In this document: piece after piece, positions 46,201-59,199 of the stretch
How the letters are laid out: each line of letters begins with the position of its first letter
Position numbering within the stretch: the stretch's first letter is position 1
NCBI GenBank assembly: GCA_029851415.1
Contig: CM056743.1
Coordinates: forward strand, 27,380,905 to 27,444,904
Direction: 5' to 3'
Length of the DNA: 64,000 nt
Source: Eretmocerus hayati
Lineage: Eukaryota > Arthropoda > Insecta > Hymenoptera > Aphelinidae
Made by a program: the position numbers and the translations under genes
Notes under the pieces: generated by a model
What the model was told of the DNA's origin: nothing
Databases searched by the model: none
Seen by the model: the letters and a program-made list of their open reading frames with translations, nothing else

Positions 46201-46441
46201 ATAAAATGAATTCATTTCTTATACCCATGTAAAGTGTGATTTAAATTGCTGAGAATAGCTACAAGATTAAGTATGCAGACAAATTCATTTAGAAAGTGAC
46301 ACACATTCTGTAACGATTGAGAGTTCGATTTGCTACTTCCCATACAACGTTTTTTATAAAATATTTATATCATGAACGTTTCTCTTAATTCATTCTACGA
46401 ATCCACGTTTGTCTCGATCTTACTATTCTTAATAATCTATA

Positions 46442-46756
46442 GGGATTGGACACACTTGTCGGGTTGCCGTCAAACAGGCGTTTTTTCCTTCAAGATGGTC
46501 GCCTTAGGGTATAGATTTAGCACTGGGTGCATAAGGCCATGTTCATACTATTGAGTTTCTACCTATCCCCGGTCATCAAATGCCCATCGGATGCAATAAT
46601 GAGTAGACCAGATTCAAGCATAAATGCCCTATGCCAGACTGAGTGAGTTTAGCCGTGAATAATACAAAAGCTCTAACCCTACCAATGCTGAATCTAGATC
46701 CAATCGTAGCCATTTTACGCCTGTATGCAGGCAACCCGACACCCATGTCCAATCCC
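46442..46756. mobile_element. 315-bp fold-back MITE with TA target duplication
   Basis: GGGATTGGACACACTTGTCG at the left pairs with CGACACCCATGTCCAATCCC at the right, each flanked by TA (46,440-46,441; 46,757-46,758). Pairing continues inward (GGGTTGCCGTCAAACAGGCG against CGCCTGTATGCAGGCAACCC, and GATTTAGCACTGGGTGC-like sequence against its partner near 46,680). Fits a Tc1/mariner-type MITE. Confidence 0.8.
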
Positions 46757-46914
46757 TATAAACAATACTATTACCAGGCCAAAACTACACTTCAGTGGCC
46801 TTTTCTCTTTTTGAACTCAATATTGATCTAAAAAAAGGGAATTTCACAATTCTAACCAAAAAACGCTACTTCAAGTATCAGGGTTCTCATGCTGAATTCG
46901 CAGTCTCATTTTAA

Positions 46915-46985
46915 GCGCAAAGGATGACTTATCTCCCTCGCTTTGCTCGGAAAATAACGTGTCCTAGCGCCCGACCTGCAGGTGG
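46915..46985. repeat. Diverged relative of the 3.4-kb hairpin repeat
   Basis: GGATGACTTATCTCCCTCGC, then TTTGCTCGG, then GTGTCCTAGCGCCCG align with the tip and right arm of the repeats at 3403-3592 and 60,547-60,745 (GGACATGTCTGTCTCGCTTC; CTGTCCTAGTGCCC). Confidence 0.45.
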
Positions 46986-49600
46986 TAGCGTACGCGCCCA
47001 GGGCAACATTGTATAATATTTTTTTTTGTTACTCATTAATTCTTTTTTTTTTTTTTTTAATCTCCGATCAAAATCAACTAAGTAGAATACACTTACCATC
47101 ATAAATATTGAAGTAAATGTACTGCGTCATTCAAGAAAATATAATTTGATTGCATAATTAATGAAAGCTGAGATCTATTGTTGATACATACATATATTAT
47201 AAAGACGATTCTCGTCTCATCATCATCACGATTGATCAATCATACAAAGGATCGAGAGTTCCATCGTCGTTTTCGTAATAATCACAATAACCGTATTATA
47301 TATCAATCTTAAACTAAAGATGAGTAATACATATACATTGAGAATATGAAAAAGCTTTAAAACTGACTTTAAGTCGACCATACGATAATTACATTGTGGA
47401 TCATCGAGTACATTTTTTTTTTTTTTTTTCATTGAACGAGCCAATGCACGACTTGAGATCTTTGCGGTGTAACATTTAACTATATATATAATGTGCACAC
47501 GAGTTTTCAAAGCGGTAAACCGCACTTATAAGTACTCGCCAACAACAATAACAAGACGATACGTCACATACCGCGATATAAAATATATATAGGTATAGTT
47601 CAGTATGTGTCGGCTGCATCGCCTTCTGATTTTTAGTTGCATACTTGGAATATTCTATCTTTGATTATAAAAATTTTTTTACGGCGTTGAGAGGTTAATA
47701 AATGCATCCCGGGCTAAAATTTTTGCGAGATGAAATGTAAATCTAGAACTTTGACCGGATATACGTGGTGAAGTATATGCAACACTGAAGTTTGTTCAGA
47801 GGGGCTTTTTAAATATTTCAACTGCGTCTGGATTCAATGTCCAAAACCATAACTGAAATATTCCATCTGTGATACCGAAATTTTTTTTAATCCATTTACT
47901 ACCGCGAGTATTTTACGATCAGGAATGCAATTCTGACGTTGAAAATATGTTTTCCCGATGAAATAGGATGGAAAATAATGAAAAATTCAGCAAAATTGAA
48001 TTTTTCAATTCTCCAATATTTTATAAGTTTCACATACTCTTTGCTTTGACAAAAAAATTTCAGATATTCCGATGTGTTGGAAAAAGATAAACACAGATTA
48101 TCAAGAATCGGCGTTGCCTAACATATTTGACAACATGGCTGGATTTAAATAATAGTCATTATTTACAGAGATTTCGTGGAGGGATTACTGTGATAGATTA
48201 ATCTCTCAGAGCTGCATTTTGAAAAGACAAAAATTTGAGTTATAATCAAGAATGATTTTATCTGGGATAAAACCCGATTGATTGTTCTGACATTTTATCG
48301 GCTCTCTCGTGTTGGATCGGATAATTACTTGACATTTCTTTCATATTTTTTAATGTCATGATCAATTCTTTCTCGATAAATGCCCGTACTCAGTAACTTT
48401 TCATCCGGAATATCTTGAAAATTGGCTGGGTAATTACTACTTCCTGAAGAGGAACAGTAATGAATTGGGATGAATTATAATAGGAAGATCACAACGGAAG
48501 AATAATCGGATTGACTTTTAATATTCAGTTGGATTATTATTTAAAAATCTAAAACTGATTTTTAAATCATTCTAGTTCGAAGCCATCCACATTGCAATCC
48601 AGTCTAATATTATACTATCATTTTTGTCGTCCAATTGAACTTCAAACCGTTGACTTTTGAAGTGACTTCTGGTACTCGCAACCACTTTCCACATCAAATA
48701 CTATTATCAAAACTGTAGAAAATAGCAAAATTAGAGGGTTGAAATTTTTTTGATTTAAATTTTTTTTCTTGTACCAACATAATTCAACGAATTTCTCAGA
48801 AATTTCCTGATTTTTTAAAAAATGTTTCCGATGATTCCATCAAGCATTATCACACGATATCAAAAGGAGCGCTCATGTCCAGAGTAAACGAACTAAAATG
48901 TTCCCGTCCCCAAATTACCATGATTGAACTCAATAAAAAATTTTCGTAAACTCGAGATGCTGAAAAAAATTAAAGAAAAATTTTGAATTGAAAAATCTCA
49001 CGCGCGTATCAAAATTATAACATTCACGATTCTCAAATCACTACAAAACACTTTAAATTCCAAAGCTACATCATCTATATCAAAAGGTCACGTATCACAT
49101 ATAATACTTGAGAGACAGCAATACGGTCATTTCTGCAATCGTTTACAGTCGGTATATAAAATAAAATAGCAATCTTGCACAAGGAAAATCGCCAAAATTC
49201 ACATCCGACCTACTATTTTTCTCAAATATATGTACTAACTCTCATACCTATATCCATGAACATAACTACTAGCCTGTGTAAACTTTTGCCTCGCACAATT
49301 TTTGGATTTGAGCCATCGTAAACAGGCCGACACAGCACAAAATACAGATATATTACATTAAATTTACAAATTCTCAAGAGTAAAAAAAAAATACAAGACG
49401 AATGGACTTGGAACTGCTGCCATCAAATCTTCCATACTTGTGGTGACAATCTGAGACACAGAGAAAAATTCAAGACACATCAGCCTCTTTATATACATGT
49501 GACGTCTTATTTAGACGACCTGTATAAACCAGGTCAATCGTTTGGGTGTCTAGATCTATTGGATGTGTCTTGCATACCAAATACGACATGTGACTAGTTA
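46986..49600. other. Non-coding block, possibly intronic
   Basis: AT-rich with T runs at 47,018-47,060 and 47,411-47,430. No gene or element edge recognised. Confidence 0.4.
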
Positions 49601-49601
49601 C

Positions 49602-49627
49602 TATATATATATATATATATATATATA
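49602..49627. repeat. (TA)n microsatellite
   Basis: About 13 TA units directly left of the TIR element at 49,639. A second shorter TA run lies at about 50,180-50,194 on its right, so the element may have inserted in TA-rich DNA. Confidence 0.9.
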
Positions 49628-49638
49628 CACTTCTTTAA

Positions 49639-50169
49639 CTAGAGATTCCGGGACGCGATGACGTCATTTCAGCGATATTTTGCCAAATTCCGGGACGCGT
49701 TCTAAATTCTAGGACGTCCCGGAAGGCCTCCTTCTAGATTCATATATTCTGGGACGCGGCGAATAATATATTTTGCTATTTTCTGGGACGCGTGAAAATT
49801 TCGTGATATTTTGAAAAAAACCACTTTCTAAGCAAAGTTCTGTTATCTCCTCGGCGGTTATCTCCCACGAGGGATGGTTAGTGTTTTGAACGCAAAACGA
49901 AGTCTAAGCACACGTCTGTTATCTCCTCGGCGGTTATCTCCCACGAGGGATGGTTAGTGTTTTGAACGCAAAACGAAGTCTAAGCACACGTCTGTTATCT
50001 CCTCGGCGGTTATCTCCCACGAGGGATGGTTTAGTGTTTGAATAAAAAAATACTTTCAACCCAAAATTTCCATTTTTACACGTTTTTGGAAAAATCCCAG
50101 TATTTGGGAAAATATACTCTTTTTCGTCCCAGATTTTATGAATCCATATCGGCGTCCCAGTATTTATAG
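49639..50169. mobile_element. TIR element (GGGACGC ends) containing a 76-bp tandem repeat
   Basis: CTAGAGATTCCGGGACGCG at the left pairs imperfectly with GGCGTCCCAGTATTTATAG at the right. Several further TTCCGGGACGCG/TTCTGGGACGCG motifs lie in the left part (49,679, 49,748, 49,785), and the inverse (CGTCCCAG) in the right part. No coding capacity. Superfamily unassigned. Confidence 0.65.
49840..50040. repeat. Near-perfect 76-bp tandem repeat, ~2.6 units
   Basis: Units begin CTGTTATCTCCTCGGCGGTT at 49,840, 49,916 and 49,992. Each continues TCTCCCACGAGGGATGGTTA, then GTGTTTTGAACGCAAAACGA and AGTCTAAGCACACGT. The first two complete units are almost identical, so the expansion is recent relative to the host element. 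Confidence 0.9.
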
Positions 50170-50194
50170 CTATATGGATGTATATATATATATA

Positions 50195-53100
50195 CACCTA
50201 TGTGTATAAATTTTGATTCCCTATATGTGTTTTAACGTTTTAAGAACTCATGAACAATTCCCTCTTTTATATAGATAGACTTCTATCTAGCGAATAATCT
50301 TGAAAAACTTTTATGGATTATATTTGCCATCGATGCAAAAAACATGTCATATGATGGGGGGAAAGAAATTCATCCCCTTTGGTAAAAGGCCGCTTATTTC
50401 TGTCTACTTTTTTTTTTTTTTTTTTTACAACATTCTGGATTGTGTATACATACTTGTATGGTATAGTAGATACGGGTTGACTGTATGCAGCAAATATTCA
50501 ACTTTTGCCTTGTTCGTCAATGCGAAAACTTTTGGCAGAATGAACTCGGCTAAAACACAAGTCCGACAAAGTTTCTCTTTTCTCTTCTTTTCTTGTGTCT
50601 ATATAACCCTGAGCGATTTTGCTAACACTTTTTTTTCTGTTTTCTGCGTGATGGGGTTTGGAAATTCTAGTCCATTGATCTTTAACGCTCGATTAGCTCA
50701 TCGAATTCACACCCGTGTACACTTTTTTTTCTCACAAACTATACTACGAAGCAATACTTGAAGTAGTTTCCTCGAGGGAAATGTTGTGTATGAATTGCAG
50801 TTTTCTTTTTTTTTTTTACGATGCGTTGAGTTGATTCTATTTTCGAAATTATCTGAAGTCATGAGTTTGGTACTGAATTATACAGTGGATAAATAAATAT
50901 AAGGTGAAAATTTTGTACGTACAAGGGGAGTTTGCGCATTTTGCAAATTTTGCCTCGGGGTCAAAATGTTTGCTCTCATGAGATTGAAAATCATCGATTT
51001 TCGCGCTTCATCGAAGCTTTAATCGAACTTGCTGCTCCATTTTGATGACGTCATTTCGTAAAATGTTCTCATTTTCGTAACTAGTTGAGCGATGCATCAT
51101 TATGCTTGATACGGTTGGATTAATAAGCAAATCGATCGTTTGAATTTGAAGTGTAGTATAACGATCTGAAGTATTCGAAAAATTCTATTTCGTTGATCAA
51201 CCCAGGCTAGTTGCACGTCATAGTCGATTCAATTAAATTCTTTTAAGCATAAAGCTCTCGGTAAATTTTATAAAAATGATTTTGTAGGTGTTCCTTGTTG
51301 TGAAAGCATAAGGTAGATCTTCTTCACGCTAATTATCTATTTTTCAACTAAGAAAAATCAATGAGTATTTTCTTTCCATTGGTCAATTTTCTGGAAAACA
51401 GATCGCTCGGAAGGGTTTGGATGTAACCTCAAGTTTTACGCGGGGGCACTTTTTTTGAAAGTTTCGAGTCAAGAAAAGGGGACTGCTTGGGAATCAATAG
51501 GAATTTCTCTGAAATATTTGAAAATCTTCCTGAAAACCAAGTTGATTATCATTCGATTTTCAAATTGAGATAACCCTGAAAACTTTTAGAATGAACTTCA
51601 AACTCGATTTTTCAAAAAATTGAGTATTAAATGTGTACAATTATATGTAGTATCAGAGGTGGGTAACTCGGAAAAGTATATTTTGCATCGAGTTCGTGAG
51701 GTTGTAGCTTGCTTCTGCGAGCAATTGGTTTTCGGCCCGAGCCGGAGGCGAGGATTGAAATAATTGCTCGGAAGCGGGGAACCTCATGTGCGAGTCGCGA
51801 AAATTATTTTTCGCAATTTTTTAGGCACCCAAACATCGAAAAATTGCGAACAATTCTTTTTGAAAATCGATACAATCATGCTGCCGATGCGATCCTAGAA
51901 CTGACGATGAGTCCGTTCAAAATGCTGAATTTTCATCTCGCAGACTCCAATGTAAATTTTCAAATTCTGCTCTAAAAGATTTATTCAAAACTACTTTGTA
52001 TCATATGACCTACGTTCGGTCCTCTATAAACCACCGAAAATTTCAAAATTTTCTGCTAAAAACTAACTCAAAAATCTACGTTTGCTTCATGAACTTCTTC
52101 TACCCTTACAAATTTTTTCATAGTCCAAATTTTGCCCATGTCCACATTTGCATTTTCTTCTTCTCCTCTTGTCCATATCTTTTTGCTACCGTACAGATCT
52201 TTTTCCAACTATTACGAATAAATAATCTCTCTTATCTCCCTTAAACTCAATAAATTTCTCACAATTTTCTCCCATATATCACTATATAAGTATAGCAAAC
52301 CAATAAACAACAAAGCTCGCTACTCATGCGTATCCACACATATACCACTACTAGACTCATACCATCCCACACATACGACTATAATACTCATCTGGATCGA
52401 ATCTCGTTGTGCCTATAAAGACTTGAATGCCTCAGAGCTTATTCGCTCAGAATTGATCAGAGTTCTCTGTCAATTCTCTGTCACACACACACACACACAC
52501 ACACACAAATCTACAACAAGTTTGTTATGTAGACCAAAGAAGAAACATACTGCAGTGGTGGCACTTGGTGACAATTAAAAATAACGAAGAGGCCTCGAGA
52601 GGGAGGGAAAAAAATAAAGTGAGAGAGAGCAATGTAGCTTTTCAAGCTCGAGAAGCTTTGAGATAAATCTTGTTCACAAACGCAACTGTGCTCAGAAGCT
52701 GACACTTTTTTTTCTACAAAATCTGCAAAATCTACAATCAATAGTGATTTTTATGTGAAAGTGTGATAGGATGCAAAATGAACCAGATCGATAATTTTTT
52801 TTTTTTGCAATCTAATGTTGTAGGTATTATATAGAATGAAGATGTTTGTTGTGTGTGCAGATGCGTAAGTATGCGTGTTTTTTTTTCCTTTTATTTTACC
52901 ATATATAGAACTTGCACGCATACATTGCTTCGGGCATATACACGTACACTGCAAGTCTTTTATTATACACTCTTGCTTTGAATGCCAAGAGCGACTTGCT
53001 GGAGCTCGTGTATATATGGCGTAATTCTAACATCTTTTTTTCCGCACCGGGAAATCTTTTTGCCTTACAAAGCGTGACACTCTTATGCTCTCGTCTCCGA

Positions 53101-53754
53101 GTTCGCTCGTCTCATTCTGTACGGCTTGACGTCGACACATTTTTGAAATTGTTGAAAGCTTTGCGGCTTTTCGTCTTTTTTTTTTTTCAAACTTGGGCTT
53201 CCGAATTAATATTTTTTCTTCCCCCATTCATGTTTGTGGCAGTTGAAAATTTTTGCATTGGGGGTTTCAGTTAGAATGATCCGAATTTTTTATCTGTGAT
53301 TGTTTGAATGGAGATTCATGACTTTTGGGATGGATTAGTATTTGAGATATTTATTGGGGAAATTTCATGTTTTTTAGGTAGGCGAATAGTGAATACAATC
53401 GCATACCAGAATTTTTTTCGAATTTTTTTTTTTTATTTTGAAAATACGAAACAATGAGGCATTTTTTAATTCGTTTTAGTACTAAAAGACTTGAGGTCAT
53501 GCTTAACGAAATTTGAAAAAAAAGAAGGAAATATTATGTGATCTTTTTTTTTTCTAGTATTTTGACGTTGTGGAAATAGAATTTTTTTTTCTCACAAGAT
53601 CAAAAGTTCGAGCTTTTCCGTAATAATCCACGAGCTTAGAATATGAAATATTTTGTGCATTTACAGATGGAAGATTCCCAAAATTCTTCTCATTCTTTCT
53701 GCAAAATTTACCATTGATTCATTTTCATTCATGATACATCATGAATGAAATTGT
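50195..53754. other. Non-coding block, possibly intronic
   Basis: AT-rich with T runs (50,408-50,425; 50,805-50,817) and an (AC)n tract at 52,481-52,506. The 153-codon open frame at 50,300-50,761 is Phe/Tyr-rich because of T runs and has no domain. The hairpin at 51,698-51,785 is listed separately. Confidence 0.4.
51698..51785. repeat. 88-bp hairpin with GCC/GGC-type core
   Basis: The outer GAGGTT/AACCTC and arms GCTTCTGCGAGCAATT (51,711-51,726) and AATTGCTCGGAAGC (51,762-51,775) enclose CCCGAGCCGGAGGCGAGG (51,736-51,753). The core closely matches CCCGAGCCCTGGCGAGGG in the family C cluster (10,867-10,884), but the arms are unrelated. Confidence 0.65.
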
Positions 53755-53915
53755 ATTTTGCGCACAGTTCGTCGACTTTTACTCACAATTTATCAAATAA
53801 AGTAGTTCGATACACGGGAGCACAACATATTTTTTGCATCCTCGTGATGATTCCGACCCTCGCCTACGGCTCGGTTCGAAAATCCATCACTCGGACACCA
53901 AAAAAACCCTTTGTA
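53755..53915 (+). repeat. Family C hairpin repeat, partial copy
   Basis: CGCACAGTTCGTCGACTTTT, CGATACACGGGAGCACAAC, GCATCCTCGTGATGATTCCG, CCCTCGCCTACGGCTCGG and CATCACTCGGACACCAAAAA are in family order. The right end is missing. Confidence 0.75.
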
Positions 53916-56900
53916 ACGAGATGTATCATTTTGTCAAAATTACATCCGTGCAAGAATCAATATCGTGTTCAGATCTTGAGATCTTACCAAAATTCCAAAA
54001 ATGGCCAGTGCCCAAATCTCCAAAATCTCCAGTCTGAATTCTTACCATTTTCAAATAATTCTAACAAAGCCTCATTCAAATGGAAAATAGTCAATGAAAA
54101 CTCATACACAAATATTTCGTTAAACTCGACCTTCGTATAGCATGACTTTGAACAAATTACTAAGATAAAAGGAATGATTAATACGCGTAAGCATAAAATG
54201 AATGATCGAGATATGTATGTTGGGATGATTTCTGTTTTGTAAACAATATATAAATATAATCCACCGGCCTCGTTAGCATACATATTTCATTTTCTGCAAT
54301 GCCTTTTTTCCCACCTCTGTAAAAAAAGTACATAAATATATAAGTATATAAAACAATGAACCCATACGTCATGCACCTAATTGTCGCGCTAATAAATTAG
54401 GCACACGCGTTGGAAAATTTTCTGTCTCTCTCTTTTTTTTTTCTCATTTTCAACGGTATAATTATTTCATTTGAATTTTCATGTAAATTCAGAACACACG
54501 GTGCATTCACCTCATCAAGATTCTACTGATCAAAACGTATACACTTAAAAACACACACACACACACACACATGCAGTTGGTTTGATTAACCCAGTTATTT
54601 CATGTGATCATAAAATGAAACGCTTCTCTCTCTCTATAATTGACTTTTATAAGTCTTTACTACTACTACTGCTGCAAAAGCTAAAGCATATTTTCTTCGA
54701 AAAAAAAACTCAAGATTATTATTTACGAGCTTGTATTCCGGATGTATTCCAATTAATGACTGGATGTATAGAAAAGATGATGTGTAGTATTTTCTTGGAT
54801 TTTACTTTCAAGAATTGCCGCTCGATCTTTATCAAATTTATTTATCTTTCGTGTAATCATCAAGGCTGTATCTCATTGATCACGTGAGTATAGCTTTATA
54901 TACGTAACAGTTGGTAATTTTGAATTTTTATTAAAAATTTGCTCTCTTGGGTATCTTTAATATTTACACAGATTATACAAGAGCCAAGAAAGATTATAAA
55001 TTTTAAAAATTAATTATTATTGCACGTGACGATGTGAACTTATCTCAATAAGAATAAATATTTCACATGTTTCGAGACTCTCGATGTTAAAAATATTTGC
55101 TCTTGATTTGCCTTTGTAATAAGAAGATATTCTCATAAAACGTATAGAATGAATTAAGAGATTTTAGATTTTCACTAAATTGAGGAAGTTGTAAATCTGT
55201 CAGGTTTTACTCCGACTCATTATATACCTGTGATAACACTTTGAAGAACGACCAAAAATATTTGTATATATAAGTAGTATTTTCAATTTTTGTATACCTT
55301 TCTGTACAAATACAAACTCTGTTAGCCGAGTTTTGTGAGCGATAGAAATATTCATATGAACATATATTATTATATTATCGGAATTGTGAGTTTATCAATA
55401 CATTTCATAAGGCTAAAAATTTCTAAAATTGATAAAGTATACGAATTATTCATAGATGGGTATTCACACTTTACACAATTAAATTTACACGATAGTACTA
55501 TAGTCTTGTCAAGCCCTGGTCTATTTTTGGTTTCGTTACAAAATTGTTCAGTCGGAATATCAAAATTTGCTTTTGGAATATTGCAAACGATAAAGAAGAT
55601 CTCACTTTTTCTTTCAAAATCTACAGAATTTTGAAAAATTGATTTTCTCGTTACTGAGAGTTATTGTAAAATTGAGCTCACTGCATCAAACTCGAGATAT
55701 TGAAAATTTTTCGTACAGCAGATACTGGTGAGATGACCCATTTTCAATATAAATTTTGGTGAGTCTGTGACTTATGCAATCAAAGAAATTCTTTCTCTGA
55801 TCCGAGTAGTTTTGTCTTATTTGTGACTTATTCATGACTTCACGACGTATTTTGATATGAATTGGTCCACAGTTCAGAGCCAAGCCAATCAGGCCTCATA
55901 TGAAAATACTAAAGTACATTTTCAGGAGATTTCGGGAGTAAATATGAAGAACCATCAAAATTGCCCAGGTCAAACGTTCTTGGGATCAATGAAACCGTGT
56001 TTTCGGATAAGAACACACGTGTTAAAATATCAAAAATGAAAATGCTGATTAGGTCATTCGCTCACTTTGGTTAAATTCAACTTAGGCTTCCGATATTCTT
56101 TCACTTATCTACCTACGTGCCAAATACTAGCTACCCTAAAATTTTTATCAAAATTTCTCACATTTAATGAAGTCACAATAGCACTGACGATGAAATCAAT
56201 CACTCATACAATCTATTTGCCATAAAAATTTTCGAATAATCCCTCCAAATTCGCAACTAATTGTAACAATTCAAATCATATCTCTGCCTAATCGTAAAAA
56301 CAGATCAATCAAACACAAATTCTCATTCACATGAACGTCAATAAGTCGATCAAATCGAAAACTAATATTTTGCGCTCTCTCTCGGCTCGTTGAATCAGCT
56401 ATAGTTTGTTTGATTGAGCCTCCGCAATCATCATTTCCCCCCCCCCCTCTCTCTATCCTTCCCATTCAAATTTATATCTATATCTATATATTTGACGTAT
56501 CAATTTGCGAATACGATTCATTCAAGCATTTACCGATGGCTTATACTTAATCGACGATTGCCGCATCAGTCCGACCATCAGAGGTCAACGGTTTGCTTCC
56601 TATTTTTAAACGGTCGATGCTATATTCTCTGATCAAATTAATTACCATCGATTGGCATCAATTCATTGTACTGTATATACATATATATACACACTCACCA
56701 TTAGTTGTAATCGTAGTATTTGTGGACGAGAAGAGTATCTCTCATTCTATCTTTATTTTTATTATTTTCTTAGTAGTGGTTCACCTATACATCTATGTAA
56801 AATAGAAAAAAAACACGTGTTTCTTGTGTACACTTCAGAAAAAGCTTAATATTTGAATCATTGAGAAGTCGAGTAGGCCTTGTTTGCGCAACGTATCTTT

Positions 56901-58790
56901 TTCAAAAATTTTTTTTCCATCCTCTCATAATCAAACAATAGCCTCCAAAATATTTTAAAGAAGTTTTTTTTTCGTCTATTCAGTTTCGTAATGCGTGCGC
57001 CAAGGCTTATCTAACGGCAATGCTATACTTTTGTATTCGTATTATCAGTAGTATAGTATTATAATAATTGCTGTGGCCTATTTTTCTTTTTCAAAAGACT
57101 TATCAGACACGAAAATTGTACTAGGAAAATAAACTCTTTTTTTTTTTATTGTTTCCTTATCGTTTTTCCACGATTTTAGAGAAAATGAAAGTATGAATTT
57201 TGCATTAATGCATCTTGTTGCAAAATTCATATTTTTCCAGATCGTCCAAGTCTAGAATTAGATGGGTGGTATTTTCAAAGTTTCAAAGGCATTTGTCACT
57301 CGTTCACTTTTAGAAGGTACATTCCCAAGTGAGTCAAAGATCAGATTGATGAGAAAACTGTCTAGCTTAGAAATATACGGATTTACGGGAAAACTGTACA
57401 AAAGAGAAGTTTTAGTATTCTACATCTCTGGAGGAATAACTCGTTCGTTATGCATAAACATACATACATACATAAATGTACATACATAACCTCTGCACAC
57501 GTCAAAATAAGGTACAACTGCCATCATTCAGGAAGCTTTCAAAGCTAGAGACTCACGCATTGTTATACTAGTGTCTATTTCAGGATCTAAGTTACTCACG
57601 TCGAATCCGTTTGTTTACGGATTAACTTTTTAAAAAATATTTCAAGGATCGAGTGTGTGTCCTGCGAATATTTTTTTTAAACTTATTTCTCATAACGCAT
57701 GAAAATAATCTCATCTATAGATATCTAATGTCATATCATCCAATGAATGATGGAATATTCAATCATGTGTCCTTGAACTACTAATCCTCATTTCAGATTG
57801 GTTATTTTGTAAGATTGAGCATCAATTATAGGATCAAAATTTCCAAAATACAACGTAAGAATTTGCTCATGATGATTTTTAGGTTGACATAAATCATTTC
57901 AAAGTGATGCATCAATGTCGTCAATTGGATCAAATATTTCAGATACTGACTTTATAAGAATCTCACTCAAATGTGTTCGAATTGAAGCATATATGCGAGA
58001 AGTGAGTGACGACAAAGCTTACGCATTATTATAATATTTTGCTTGAATGAAATGAATTCATTCGCGCAATAATACGCATCGTGTGCGAACTGGTGAACGT
58101 CATGAAGCGAATACCGTCAGATGATTTGTACGTTGAAAAATTTTTTCCTTTGACAAGATCTGTCACGCACGCAACTCTTTCATTGACTGTTTTTTTAATC
58201 GAAGAAAAATTCATTTTCTCGTGTATTTTAACCTTAAAACCGTCATGTTCAAATGTTATCACTGTTATATACTGAAAAAGAAAAAGAAAGAAGAATTATA
58301 GATCAGAATCCGGGGTTTTAATGAATGTTCCAAATTTCGGAAACTGTGTGAGTGTGGTTTCCCTCGCCTTGCTTGGGAAGTAATTTCTGGATTTGCAAGT
58401 TAAAATCGTCGCGATTTCTATGAATTTAGGATTCTCAATGTCGATATTTCCGTCCAGATATACTTTTATAATGATGCCGTTTCGAGTACTGAGAAAAAAT
58501 CATTGAAAACGAGGAGAAAATTTGATTTCCAAAGCTTTTGATGAAATTGTTATTGATGAAAAATGGTAGAATACGACTAGTTCCTTCAAATTTATCCAAT
58601 TTCTTACTATTTCTATCCTATCAAGGGTCAAGATTTCTGTAAATTGCAGAAAACCGTTATACTTTGGTGTGGTCGCCTGTTTATCAAATTTGATTTTTGA
58701 TCATTTAACAAAACTTCACATGGAATCGTTTAATCTCAATAAATGAAACCTCGACCATGAAACTATTCAAAAAGCCTAGAAAAAGAACAA
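53916..58790. other. Non-coding block, possibly intronic
   Basis: Very AT-rich. (AC)n at 54,550-54,571, a C run at 56,438-56,447, and CATA units near 57,460-57,485. Open frames at 54,582-54,887 and 55,335-55,634 have AT-driven composition and no domain. Confidence 0.4.
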
Positions 58791-59199
58791 CGTCAACCGG
58801 GGTTGCTTTGAACAGGCGGTGTAACTTTGAACACTCGTTTGAATTCTCAAAAACAGCTCAATAGGGATGCGCAAGGGTTCTAGTACTAATTTTCTTGATA
58901 GTTGCATGCGTAGAGAACATTTTGCACTAGTGTACGAGTTCCTGTCAGCTGTGTTTGGATCGGATGGAAAGCATGATTTTTGAGCAAAAATACTGGAAAA
59001 GCCATTTTTTGCTCCAAAATCGTGTTTTTCAGACACACTTTGCTGATAGGGACTCCTTCACCAGTGCAAAATGTTGTCCCCGCATGTAATTATCAAACGA
59101 TTTAGTACGAGAACCCTTGCGCATCCCTATTTTACTGATTTCAGTAATTCAACCGATGTTCAAATTTACCCCGTCTGTTCAAAGTAACCCCGGTTGACG
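58791..59199. mobile_element. ~409-bp TIR element (CGGGGTTACTTTGAACAG family)
   Basis: CGTCAACCGGGGTTGCTTTG at the left pairs with CAAAGTAACCCCGGTTGACG at the right. A second terminal-like motif follows each end (GTGTAACTTTGAACA; TGTTCAAATTTACCCC). Inner blocks also pair (AATAGGGATGCGCAAGGGTT against AACCCTTGCGCATCCCTATT). Related to the elements at 1875-2358 and 2590-2757. No coding capacity. Confidence 0.8.

Larger units (their letters stand above)
38669..46439. other. Long non-coding block, possibly intronic
   Basis: Unique AT-rich DNA with microsatellites, including CATA repeats at 43,833-43,860, T runs at 40,425-40,443 and an A run at 43,378-43,393. A hairpin at 39,224-39,300 and two out-of-frame basic open frames at 39,846-40,227 are noted separately. 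No convincing splice-flanked exon. Confidence 0.4.

Noticed and set aside
50300..50761. 153-codon plus-strand open frame
   Set aside because: It contains T-run-driven poly-Phe and Tyr/Phe-rich sequence with no recognisable domain or splice context.
54582..55634. Two ~100-codon plus-strand open frames
   Set aside because: Composition is Ile/Leu/Tyr/Lys-rich as expected from AT-rich DNA. No domain is recognised.
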